DNA from: Adenophora triphylla var. japonica
Taxonomy: Eukaryota; Streptophyta; Magnoliopsida; Asterales; Campanulaceae
Assembly (NCBI GenBank): GCA_022495995.1
Contig: JAFEMH010000932.1
Span: 514,621-578,620 of the forward strand
DNA: 64,000 nucleotides
Reading direction: 5' to 3'
The number at the start of each line of letters is the position of its first letter. Position 1 is the stretch's first letter. The notes beneath the pieces were generated by a model. The model did not search any database, was not told where the DNA came from, and saw only the letters and a program-made list of their open reading frames with translations. Shown here one piece after another: positions 11,763-22,093 of the stretch. A program made the position numbers and the translations under genes.

Positions 11763-12156
11763 TTTTTTGAGATTTGAGATTGAGATTTGAGACTGGGATT
11801 GAGATTTGTACAGCTTATGCACACATTTTTTTTTTTTGCTCTTTTCTCTTTTCTTTTTTTTTTTGGATGTAATAATTTAGGATTATTGTTACCTATTTTT
11901 TTTTCTTTTTTTTTTGCACACTCCCTTTATTTTTGGAATGTAATAATTTAGGATTTTATTCTTTTATGGATGCAATGCAGTATGAATGCAGTGTTGCATG
12001 AGCCTTGGTTTTTTTTTTGGCAAGGGTGTTAGTGTTTGGTATATGGACTGGTTTGGGGAGGTTTTTGCACAGGTTCCGAGCAACCGGGACAGAATATTCC
12101 TCTTTTGGTGTAGCAGCTTGGGCTGTTGCAGATTTTTCTGATGGAAAGCAAACATA

Positions 12157-12198
12157 TCCGCGCGGAGGAGTCCTGCATCTGACATTGTCCTTTAATTT
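12157..12198 (+). promoter_or_regulatory. Possible promoter of the DUF7745-like gene of B, shared with its LTR
   Basis: The palindrome TCCGCGCGGA (12157-12166) is followed 24 bp later by TTTAATTT (12191). In the LTRs of B and D the same palindrome lies 23 bp upstream of TATAAAT. The ATG of the gene is at 12293. That this is a promoter is inferred from spacing and shared sequence only. Confidence 0.45.
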
Positions 12199-12292
12199 TG
12201 CTACAGATCTGGTCTCACTTTATTTCAAATTCAAATATCCTCTTCAACCTCCAGTCCAAACAGCCATTTTCGGGGAGAAAGAGAGAAAATCC

Positions 12293-13798
12293 ATGGAAAA
12301 CCTTAGAAAAGCTCCATCAAAATTGTCTCAAGAATCCCAAATGTCATTCTTCAACAAGTTCAAGGATTGGTCCCGGGAGATCATGCATGAGAGGAGGTCC
12401 TTCTTTGAAGAAAGGTATAAGGTGAAGTGCTTATGGTCTCTCAAGGAATTGATTCCGGATTACGGTCTTTTGAGGGCTTCTTCCTCATTTTGGGACACTA
12501 GGAGGCATGTCTTTTGCCTTTCCTTCAACGAGATTGTTCCGACTGTGGAAGAATTTCGGGCCTTGCTTGGTGGTCCGGAGGTGGAAGAGATAGCGGTTCC
12601 TTTGCCCGGAGGGGCCTCTTTTGTTGACAGATTGTGCGTCCTCCTTCATCTTTCCCCGGAGGAAGCGCAAGGTATGATCCGTGGTCCCGATCATTTTGAT
12701 ATTTCCGGTCTCCCTGATAGGTTTAGGGGCTTAGGTTTGCTTGACGATGCATATTGGGATGCCTTTGCCCTTTGCATGTTCGGGACCCTGTTTATGGTCT
12801 ATTCTTTTGGGATCTGCCATCGGTCTCTGCTGGATGTAGTCGTTCATTGTCGCTTGGGCAGAGATGTTGTACCTCTGATCCTGGGGGAGACTTTCCATGC
12901 TCTCGATAGGCTGGCTACCGGGAAGCGGTATATGCACGGGGGCAGCCCGTTCCTCTTGACCCTGTGGCTGATGGAGCGTTTGGGGATTCTTCGGGAAACT
13001 CCCGACATGATCAAGCCTTGGACATTTGCCAGGAGGGGGGTTGCTGTGGATTTCGATGATCAGGGCTCATGGGAGCGTTGGATGGCTGGTCGCCAGACAG
13101 AAGATATCAGATGGTCAGTGCCTTGTTGGCGGGTGGAGACTCGCAGAGTGCTTCAGGACGGGTCTCATGTGGTCATGCTTCCGGGGCTTTCTCAGTCCAG
13201 CTTCTATATTCCGTCCTTGGTTCTGAGACAGTTCGGCCTGGAGCAGGTTCCTTTGGAGGACTTTGATGATATAGCCACCAGGGTGGTGGCTTCTGCTTCT
13301 ATGGATGATCCCTCGGTGTTTCCATTTCTTTCCCGAGCATGGAGGTATGACACCTTTCCTCCTCGGGTTATCCTCAGGCGTCCGAGACCGGTGTTCCTGA
13401 CCACTTGGTACCTGGATTGGTACGAGAGGCATTTGGGAGAGACTCAGATGGCTATTTTGAGACGGCGTGAGGCCATTATGGGTGCGGAGGACCTGACAGT
13501 TTCTGAGAGGAGGAGGGCCGAGGCGAGGGCCAACCCTCATGACAGGAGCGGAGACGCTGTGACCGACTATGAGGCTTATGTCAAGAGACAAGAGAGGAGG
13601 ACTCCTACTTTACCAGCCCGGCTACAGGAGATGAGAGATAACGCTAGGGCTACTAAGGCCCTGGCAGAGGCTGGTTTGATAGATCCTGTTCCTATACCAG
13701 AGCTTGGTAGGAGGAAGACCGACATTTTTCCTGTTCAGAAAAAGAAGACTCGAAGGGGGAAGAAGAGGGAAGAGGCCAGTACGAGCGGCTTGGAGTGA
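12293..13798 (+). CDS. Intact antisense DUF7745-like protein (501 aa) of element B
   Basis: An uninterrupted frame, the longest intact gene of element B. I chose the ATG at 12293 (MENLRKAPSKLSQ) because the frame upstream to 12005 looks like untranslated T-rich DNA and the homologous gene in C starts at the equivalent place. The N-terminal part has WSLKELIPDYGLLRASSSFW, HVFCLSFNEIVPTVEEFRAL (residues about 45-85) and SFGICHRSLLDVVV, matching plant transposon-associated DUF7745 proteins from memory. The middle has SSFYIPSLVLRQFG. The C-terminus is charged and ends in KKKTRRGKKREE, a possible nuclear localisation signal. No enzyme motif is seen and the function is unknown. It runs convergently to pol, 440 bp from its end. 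Confidence 0.75.
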   Translation: MENLRKAPSKLSQESQMSFFNKFKDWSREIMHERRSFFEERYKVKCLWSLKELIPDYGLLRASSSFWDTRRHVFCLSFNEIVPTVEEFRALLGGPEVEEIAVPLPGGASFVDRLCVLLHLSPEEAQGMIRGPDHFDISGLPDRFRGLGLLDDAYWDAFALCMFGTLFMVYSFGICHRSLLDVVVHCRLGRDVVPLILGETFHALDRLATGKRYMHGGSPFLLTLWLMERLGILRETPDMIKPWTFARRGVAVDFDDQGSWERWMAGRQTEDIRWSVPCWRVETRRVLQDGSHVVMLPGLSQSSFYIPSLVLRQFGLEQVPLEDFDDIATRVVASASMDDPSVFPFLSRAWRYDTFPPRVILRRPRPVFLTTWYLDWYERHLGETQMAILRRREAIMGAEDLTVSERRRAEARANPHDRSGDAVTDYEAYVKRQERRTPTLPARLQEMRDNARATKALAEAGLIDPVPIPELGRRKTDIFPVQKKKTRRGKKREEASTSGLE

Positions 13799-14237
13799 CC
13801 TTGAGGTTTCCGAGTATCCCTTTCTTGTCATGGCAGACACATTAGTTTGATTATGTATCTTAATTTCCTTTAGCAGGTTGCCAGTTGTAGGAATGAATCG
13901 GGCTTAGACTCATCAAAAAGTTTTTAACTTGTAATGAATATTTGAATTGCTTCAGAGTTTTTCGAGACGCTTTCATGGTCTGATCAGTGTATTGATGTCA
14001 AAGTATGACTTTTATTTGTGTTTTAGACCGAACCGTTTCCGGCTGCCTACGTTCCCCTCATTTTGAGGAGCTCAGGTCTTCGTAGTTCAACCTGGTCGAT
14101 TTTTGTTTTTTTGTTTTTTTTTGTTTTTTTTGTTGTTTTTTTTGGTGCAACCCTGTTTTTTACCTAGGTCGCCCTTTTCGGGTTTTCAACCTAGTTGGGT
14201 ATTACTCTTTTAGCACTCCTTTTTTTTTTGGTTTTTT
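13799..14237. other. Convergent spacer between the DUF7745-like gene and pol of element B
   Basis: No ORF. It contains T-rich runs, a CTACG/CGTAG stem-loop (14047-14085) and one copy of a module (about 14140-14215, 'GCAACCCTGTTTTTTACCTA' onward) that is present in three tandem copies in element C. Transcripts from both strands would overlap here. Confidence 0.6.
14047..14085. other. Conserved stem-loop, copy 1 (element B)
   Basis: Outer stem CTACG (14047-14051) with CGTAG (14081-14085). Inner hairpin CCTCA-TTT-TGAGG (14056-14068). Flanks are GGCTGC before and TTC after. Three further copies in element C keep the outer stem and pair differently inside. Confidence 0.55.
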
Positions 14238-14978
14238 TTACGCGTAGTATCTGCGCAGCTTGTCACCATTCACTGGGTGTACAAAGGGATTCCCGTCGAG
14301 GTCTGCAAGTTGCATGGCTCCTCAGTGAGAAGATCTTACGGGACGACGTATGGCCCGACCCATACAGCTCCCATTTGCCGAGGGTTGACACGGGACCGGG
14401 GCTTTTCTTTTAAAACGAGATCACCTTCTCGGATCTCCCGATACTTTACTTTCTTGTCAAAGGCTCTGGCCATTCTTCCTTGGTAGGCTCGGATGTGTTC
14501 CATTGCTTTCAATCGGCGTTCATCTAGCAGGTCCAATTCATCATGGCGACTCTGGAGCCATTCGACCTCGTTGATCTGGCTTTCCAGCAGTATACGGAGC
14601 GAGGGATCTCTAGCTCGATTGGGAGTACGGCTTCCATTCCGTATGTGAGGGCAAACGGTGTTTCCCCGGTTGCCGTTCGGCTGATGTTACGTAGCCCCAG
14701 AGTGCCAGTGTAACTTCTCGGGCCAATCTCTACGCCTCGGACTGACCCATTTTTCGGATGATATTTTCCGAGTCTTGTTTCTTTGCCTCGACGGCTCCGT
14801 TGATTTGGGGCTGTAAGGAGATGACTTGTTACGGGTTATTACAATTCCGCCGGCGGCTGTCGCATTCCCCTTCGAAGTGGGATCCATTATACGAGATGAT
14901 TTCGGTGGCAACCGTATCTCCATATGATGTTCTCTTTGATGAAGAGGGCAACTTTCTTTGAGTTGAGGATTTTGTAGG
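14238..14978 (-). pseudogene. C-terminal half of integrase, element B
   Basis: The minus-strand frame ends with FVHPVNGDKLRRYYA and a stop at 14238. Upstream come MARAFDKKVKYREIREGDLVL and VGPYVVP (the GPY region of gypsy integrases), a degraded core with SSPYSP, and LNSKKVALFIKENIIWRYG at the right end. The zinc finger and the first catalytic Asp are missing because a deletion joins this piece directly to the pre-RT linker near 14978. Several frameshifts are present. Confidence 0.75.
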
Positions 14979-16810
14979 ATTTTGCAGAGCATCCTTTCCA
15001 GTTTCTTTGAAGAAATCACCAATCTGCGTCTCTTTAGGCTCTTCCGCAGTTCCCAGATTCACACTCGTCAAAATCTCTTCGGCAGCTTGGGCTCGATTTT
15101 CCTCTTTCCGGACAACCTGCTTAAAGATCCTCTCTTTTTTTTTTTTGATTTTTTTTGTTGTTTAATGTGTCTGCTTCTTTATTTAATGAATTATTATTAA
15201 AATTTTTTTTATTAATTAATTCATCATTAGTTAAAGTGGCAATCAAGGGATACTCAGAAAGGTTCGTCATTTCATTGAAAACGAAAAGGAATACAGCGCT
15301 TGCTACAGACTCGTAGTCTTCAGGCGTAAGGCCGTCGGACGACTCTAGAGACTCGACATTAACAATGAAGGACTCTGAGAACTTTTCCTAGGTTGACACA
15401 AAGGGATGGGGGACCAATCCAGGCTTGGTGATCATTTCTTCTTTGGTCGCGGACGGGCCTGAGAGAGTTTCCCGATTCTTTAGCGGCATTGCTGTTAGTG
15501 GCCTCATGACTCGGGAGCTGTCTCCCTCGATCATCGCTACCATTTCTTTGAAAGCCGAAATCAATCGGATCAGGCACCTGGATCTCTTCCCGAACAAGCT
15601 GCTGCATGATTGGGCCATCCCAATCATCTGAAAAGACTTCGTGGCTTTGGCTTTCGGCACGGTTAATTCGAATTCGGAGTTTCGGACCTTCACGGGTAGT
15701 AGGAATTGTGGTTGTGAGTTTCTCGGCTGTTCCACTAGGCTTGGCACGCCTACGAAGGTGTACTCACTTCTCATGGTAGTGGTAGCCCGAGTATCTTGGG
15801 TAGGTCCGGGAACATTACGGGACCGGGTTAGCTTTGGCTCCCCTGAACTTATTGAGGCTATCCTGTAGCTTTAGCCATTCTTCTGTAGGAGCGGGTTCTG
15901 TGATGTTACCCGGTTGTGTGGGACCCTTTACAAAGTAGTCAGCCAAATTAGGACTGAAGGGGAGAAATTTAGGATCGTCGACCGGGACCCTTCATGTGGC
16001 AGCTTCAAATCTTTTTCCTTTTGCAGTGTCCACTGAGGAGGCCTCATATCCCAGGCCGTGGCGAGTTTTCTGTCCTTTCACCTCGATGAGTTTGTGAGTT
16101 CCTTGTTGGTGCTTCCCGGCATCGAGGCCAGGTAGATAGCTCATCTTTCTCATCATTTTCAAGACCGGGGGGATTTTATCCCGAGTGACTGTCAGATCTA
16201 TGTTGCACACTTGGGCCTTGGGAGGCTCGACCGTGAAGCCCGTTAGCATGAGACCTTCCTCGTTATGTTTGATTTCCAGAATAGGTATTCCGCCCGTATC
16301 TGTGCCCTCCAAAGTGACTAAATCCCTGTAAATGGTCGTCAGATCTCCATTCGAGACGAATTTCACACACTGGTGGAGGCTTGAAGCGACCCCTTTGACT
16401 TGATGGAGCCAAGGTCTTCCCAATAAGGCATTAAAAGTAATCGGGATATCAATAACCTGGAATTCCACAAGTATCAATTTCTGGCCAAACTAGAGGTCCA
16501 AGGTAGCGACTCCTAGGGTGCTCGAGATGTTGAGTCGTAAGCTTTGATTGTGAGGAGGAAGGCTTTAAGTCTCGTAGTCTTGATATCATGCAGCTCATGA
16601 TCTTTCTTGCCGAAGAATGTTCATTCCGGACCCGTTATCAACCAGGACCCGAGGGAGGCGTCGTTCATCCAACTGGACTGTGATGAAGAGAGGCTCGTTA
16701 TGATCAACCCCAAATTGAGGGAGGTCGAGATCTGTGAAAGTGATTATATTCCCGTAATGGATGTTTCCAATTAGCTGTACCACATCATCGGGAGTAGCAT
16801 CAATAGGCAT
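14979..16810 (-). pseudogene. Protease and pre-RT linker of element B
   Basis: The frame at 16810-16595 reads PIDATPDDVVQLIGNIHYGN, FTDLDLPQFGVDHNEPLF and the active-site segment RVLVDNGSGMNIL. The D-N-G-S-G replaces the usual D-T-G or D-S-G, a change of a key residue. Next, 16477-15992 encodes FQVIDIPITFNALLGRPWLH (flap region I..LLGRPW). Further on is MTSVNLGTAEEPKETQIGDFF (15071), the conserved lead-in to RT. RT itself does not follow. Confidence 0.75.
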
Positions 16811-16844
16811 TAGAGTGCGAGCCAGGCTTTCCTCCAGCTTTAGC

Positions 16845-18570
16845 TTATGGGGAGAGGACGAAGTGAGTAGAGACCAGAGGGAAATGTTGGCCTGTGTTTG
16901 CTTCCAATCCGGGTGAGCACGGGATCCTCTTTTCGAGTGCAGGTTTCGCCGGTCTTAGCATAGGGGCGGCGATCTTCTTTCGGTGCTTGATCTGTGGCCT
17001 TCTTATCTCCTTGGGATTCCTTGGAAGATTTGCCCGGATCGGGTCAACAGTTAACTTCCTCATCGTCGCTGCTTCTTGGATTTCTTCAAGGCCGCCAATG
17101 TCAACGGGGGAGCCCTTTTGGCTATTGGCCACCGGTTACCCGGACGGAGCTCTAGCGACGGTGAGGAGCTGGGCCGGAATCTTGGCCCCTTCCTGGGCGG
17201 CCCTTATAACCGCTTCCCAAAGTTACGGGCAGCCCGGGTTGTGTTGTTGCCCTTGGATGGCCCACGAGCTAGGGCGTCCTCGATTCACTCTCATGGCCTG
17301 CCTTGCTCATAGTTATCATGCAACAAGAGTCGCTATTTGTCGGGGCTCTGGGGCTTTTCGATTTCATCCCGGTATAGTGCAGCCATTCTCGGTTCCTTTC
17401 TGTAATACTCAGAGTTAGAGATGATTATAGCATTACGTGTGGGAGGCGCATCCGGTATCATGCCGGTTTCTAGGACTTCTCTGAAGGCTGACATACATTT
17501 CGGGAAGGTGACCTCTTCTTGGGTAACCCCGACAAGGAGTGTTACTTTGTTAGGGTGGATTTGATCTAACCATGGTTATTTTCTCATTTGGGCGGATGGG
17601 AGTTAATTTTCCTCTTTCGATCAGATCTTCGACTATCGCCCGGATCAGATGCCCGAAAAACCCTTTCCCCAAAGCATGGTAGGCAGTGTTGAATTCTAAG
17701 ACGTCCACGTGCTCGTGATCCAGGAAACTTCATGGCCTTCATGTCCTCGGTTTCATATTCGTCTCCCGAAGTGTCTTCGTCGTCGCTTGCTGACAACCAA
17801 CCATTGTGCCTGGCTCCCATGGGCTCATTTCCGGCATGATTGTTCCAGATTGTTTCCGGATCTGGGGCCTCAGTTGACTCTTCGCTCTCGTCATCATCAT
17901 CGTCGTCGCTGTCATCGGAATCATCTTCCCATACTATCGGGATTTCGGCGGAGAGGGAACGCCGATCAAACCCGTTAGGGGAATATGGGTGCGTGCAGCC
18001 GCAGAAATTGTCATATGCTCCCATTCCCGGAAGTGGCAATTGTGACTCAGATTCTCGTCCCAAAAACTGCGGGGGAAGAGTGAGAGGGGGTGGCACGTAT
18101 TTGACACCAGGCAAAATGTAGAAGGATTCTTCCTCCTCTGATTCTTCAGTTTTACTGCCTTCGGGGTCGTATTTGACTTCTCCAATAGCCAGTTTGCAGA
18201 AGTGTACTAGCTCCAGATGTTCTTCGGCTTCTTTGCTGATAAGCCCCAGTACAGGCGCCCGTCTGAAGCTTTCTTGCTCAATCTTTCTTGACTGCTCTAA
18301 CCATCTTGTGTAAATGGTTCTCTCATGTTTTGACCGGAACAGCTCCAGTTCTTCGGTATTGGCCTTCCCTTCATCCGAGAAATAGCGGGCCTCGTATTCT
18401 TGCAAGGAGTCTCTGACATGAGACCAAGATGGGTTGATTCGTTCAATGTCCTCAAGGCTGAGGGGGAATCCGAATTCAGGATCCTCGATAAGGTTGGCCA
18501 CGGGTATTTGGGGACCTTCATCAGCATCTTCCTGGGCATGCGAAGATTCTCCGCATTCAATCATATTCAC
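16845..18570 (-). pseudogene. Acidic gag-protease linker region of element B
   Basis: After the zinc knuckle the element encodes a long linker: MNMIECGESSHAQEDADEGP, DPEFGFPLSLEDIERINPSW, ISKEAEEHLELVHFCKLA, a V-P-P-P-L-T-L proline segment, GRESESQLPLPGMGAYDNFCG, and then a run of D/S/E (about 17,950-17,870). Element D has the same linker plus about 850 bp more before protease, so B has an internal deletion around 17,420-17,590. The segment at 17132-16845 (MANSQKGSPVDIGGLEEIQ) rejoins the part present in D. No known domain is recognised. Confidence 0.6.
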
Positions 18571-20470
18571 CTGATTATGGTTCCTCGCAGGATTTTTGAT
18601 CGTATTAGGCCTCTCTGTGGCCTTCCAACTTTCCTTGCTCTATTAGCCCCTGGATTGCCTTTTTCGAGTAAAGCGCTTGTCGGTCCGATGTCCGTGAGCT
18701 TGATGAAAAGCACAATACTTTGTAGTGTCCACGGGAGCATTCAGATTCCTGGGTTGGAAATTCTCCAAAGGCCGCAGCAAGCCTTCTTTCACCAGTCCCC
18801 TAAAGATGTCATTCAGAGGCATTCCAAAGTTTTCGAGATTCATAACCCGTGGTCTGGGCTCGGCTGGTTTTCTGGGAGCAAAAGGAGTTGTGTTATTACA
18901 TTCCTGTCCCGCATAGTTAATCATTTCTTTGCCTTTGGCAGAGCAAAAGGGCAGTGTTTGAAGGAGGAGCCCGATATCTCGTAAGGTGTGCAAAGCAGCT
19001 GGTTGCCGACATTGTAAGCCTTTTCAAACTTAGCCGCAGAGTTAACTATGGCCCGTAAGTCTCCGAGTATGGGAAGTGACTCGAGGGAGGCTCTCGATGT
19101 AGTTTCAAGCATGACCGGAAGATATCCAGGTTGTTCCTCTTCTGGAAGGAGGGATGGCCATTTCACCGAGTTTCAGATTCCACCGCTTGTAGAAGTCCCC
19201 AACAATCTCATCAGGACGATGCACTGTTATTTGTAGGTCAACTCTAGTTGTTTCCCACTCCAAGTTGGCCTTATATTTCTCTGTGAAGGCATTGGTAATC
19301 TGGTCCCACGTAGCCACAGCCTCAGGTTTCAAACGGAAGAACCACATTAAGGCACCGGACTTCAAGGATAGGATCAAATAGTCGGCTAACTGGCGATTGG
19401 TGCACCCTTTAGCCTTCATCGCCAAGGTATATGTGTCCAAATGGGTTTTCGGGCATGTAGTCCCATCAAAGAGATCCAGATTAGGCATCACGAATTTGTG
19501 GGGCGGAGGAACAATGGAGTCCGGGCAGAGGCCGGAAGCGGGCTTCTTGGCGATCGGTTCGGCGATATGCGCTTTCATTTCCTTGTGTTGTTCCATGAAC
19601 CAAAGCCAAGTGAGGGTCTTGTGGTGGAACCATGGCATTCAAAGCTAATGGCCGAGCTAGAGAGAGGAGCTACCACTCGGAGCGGGCAGGTGGAGGGAAC
19701 GGCCGATCCGGGGACGTAGGTGAAAAGGTCCCGGGAGTTACCACAGGGAGCATGAGTAGGAGCTTGGGCGAAGGGATAGAACCTTGCGGCCTCTTTGTTG
19801 ACTTTCAGGGCAAAGTAGGTGGAGGCAGCCCCGATGTAGCCGGATAACTCGGATTTCCAGAGTGGGGCCCGTAAGTAGGCTTGGGTGAGGGCTGCTGTCC
19901 CTGACTGTTGAACTGCACAGCCGGCTGAGGCGAGGGTGTATAACCCGGGGGGTACTGCGGTCTTGGTGATTCGGATGACACCGGGATGGAGGCTCGGTGA
20001 CCCATAGAAGTCTGAATGAGGAACGGATTTGTGTGAGGAGCAAGCAACTAGTACTATTCTCGAGGAGGGGCTCTGATCGTGGCCCCAACCAAGCCGCGGC
20101 GGCATTCCGAACTGTGGCCGTGAAGGTCCGGATTGATCGGTTCCGAGGCGTGGCGGGATCCCGATTAGCCGTGGCATTCCGAGATAGCCCCAACCATGAG
20201 AAGACATTCCGTACCGACTTTGTCCCCACCGAGGGATCGCGAACCGGCTCGCGCCGCTGGCCGCATGGATCCAGGTGATCTCGTGGTTGGGGACCGGCTG
20301 GTGACTCCGAAGACCGAGGAGCATGGGTTAAGCGGTGGCACCATAGGAGGTGGGTGGTGGCATCCTGGTGTAGTCAGGGCGACCCGAGTGGGGTTGGCAT
20401 CCTCGTCTTCTTCCACGGTGAAGGTGCCATCCGGATTGAGGCCGCGGCCGGACCATGGCTCTTAATAGCC
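18571..20470 (-). pseudogene. Gag of element B
   Basis: The N-terminus is Pro/Gly/Arg-rich (about 20,470-19,650). The gag core at 19638-19105 has FVMPNLDLFDGTTCPKTHLD, TYTLAMKAKGCTNRQLADYL, SLKSGALMWFFRL and VGDFYKRWNLKLGEMA, typical of the plant gypsy gag domain. A frameshift leads to LRAIVNSAAKFEKAYN. The nucleocapsid region (18993-18643) contains TTKYCAFHQAHGHRTDKRF, where the last Cys of the C-x2-H-x4-H-x4-C knuckle, present in element D, is lost. The frame is broken several times. Confidence 0.75.
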
Positions 20471-22074
20471 TCCATAAGGCCGGCCGTGCTTCCTGTCGTA
20501 ACCTCATACGTACGCTAACCGATTCCACCGTTGCTCGTCCGAGGGATCCCGGGAGGCGGAGTGACGTTATCCCCATCATTACCGGCCGATGCGGACATTC
20601 CGAAACCGGAGTCGGAACAAACGGCGAAGGCGATGACGCGCTTGACTCTTCCCAACTAAGCAAACGATGACCCGGTGCCCGAAACCAAGCTTTGTGAGGA
20701 GCTACGGGGGAAAGGACACGAAGGTTCGAGATGTGCAGGAATGGAAGGAGGGTAGGTGTTTGGGCATTGGGCTCATGCAACATGCGATTATTTGTTCACG
20801 TTTACTTAAAACATGCTTTATTAACCTAATCGGTTGGAAAAGATTGCTCTTCTTCTTTTTCGCAAACTACTACGGATCCTGGATCGGTGGGCCCGTCAAT
20901 ACGTCTATAAGCCCCTCGTATTCCACCTGTATTTTGACCTCCCGGGGTGGGACAACCCAGGGCGAGGGTCCTATAGGGCAAGCGGGTCCCACCGACCGAA
21001 AGAAAACGATCCTAAAAGTCGCGGGTAATCGAGTCTTAACGAGCATTCGATGTAAATTACGGACAAAGGCGACGTCAAAAGTCAAGATCATGTCCGAGGG
21101 CTCGACGAAAAGTCGGCATGATTTGACCGATGACCGATAAGCGTCCACAATTGATCTTGACTTGTCGTCGGTTAAGCCGTAATTAGGCATGGAATAATCA
21201 TTAACCCTTGATGACTCGGTGTCAATGCCGGGAGTCAGTGTATAATTTGTGCCAGTCAGAGCCGAAGTCAAGGCGCCGGTAAACATCTTGGTCAAAGTCT
21301 GCGGCGAAAAACCGGCAGAACTTCGACTGATTAGGGTCCCCGAAAGATATTGAGTCGGTATGCCGACAAAGGCTTGAAAGGAAAGGTCTATACACTGACA
21401 GGGCATGACACAGACCAGACTAAAAACCAACCGGGTCTCGGACAAAGTGTGTCACGGACAAGTGCATGGTCGACACGAGGCTCCATGGGATGTTTGGGTA
21501 GTCTTGTGCTCGTCCGAGAGGCGTAATAAGACCAAACGGACCGCGACAAGGATTTCCCCGGGTTAGGGACGTAGTGTGCAGTGTACGGTCACGTGCGCGT
21601 AGTGTGCAAGCAGTCTATATTCTTTTTTCTGAGTAAAATAGGAAATTTTTTTTTTATGTGTCTTAAAAATATGATGCATGATTTTTTTTTTTGAAAATTT
21701 TCTCTTTTTTTTTTTTGAAATTTTTTTTTTTGAATTTTTTTTTTTGAAATGAGCATATAAGCACATAAGCACGAAAATTCCGACAGTTAGGGACATGATT
21801 CCGACAGTCAAAATTTTGACTTTTTCTGAGGCGGCCAAAACAACACGAAAATGTGCAAAAATCAACACACACAACAAATGATTTTTAAAGCCTGGGATCT
21901 TAAAAGCTTGACCCTCAAAAGCTTTTTCCTTTTTTTTTTGAAAACGATGATACCGGTACGTGGGATTGTTAAACCACAATTTATCCCCGACTCGTGTTAG
22001 GAGGCGGTAACGGGAAGTTTAATGGTTTCCACCAATATACCAAATATCATTTTTTTTTAGAAAAAGCTTGATTT
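20471..22074 (-). other. 5' leader of element B
   Basis: No gene is supported. On the minus strand it starts after the primer site, holds A-rich runs (about 22,060-21,650) and then sequence matching the leader of element D (58,815-60,390) over its length. Short ORFs here are not conserved in frame between the two copies. Confidence 0.6.
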
Positions 22075-22092
22075 TCCCCAGCGGAGTCGCCA
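22075..22092 (-). promoter_or_regulatory. Primer binding site of element B
   Basis: Minus strand TGGCGACTCCGCTGGGGA, starting one base after the LTR end ...CATCATCACA. It is identical to the site of element D. This is the primer-site type I associate with Ogre elements (reported as tRNA-Arg). Confidence 0.8.
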
Positions 22093-22093
22093 C

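Noticed and set aside
12005..12292. N-terminal extension of the DUF7745-like ORF
   Set aside because: The open frame upstream is T-rich, holds the promoter-like palindrome and has no counterpart in C.
16894..17418. Plus-strand ORF of 174 codons
   Set aside because: It is a shadow of the minus-strand gag-protease linker of B, which is supported by element D.
21563..21979. Lys-rich ORF in the leader of B
   Set aside because: It comes from A homopolymers, and the equivalent of D is in another frame.
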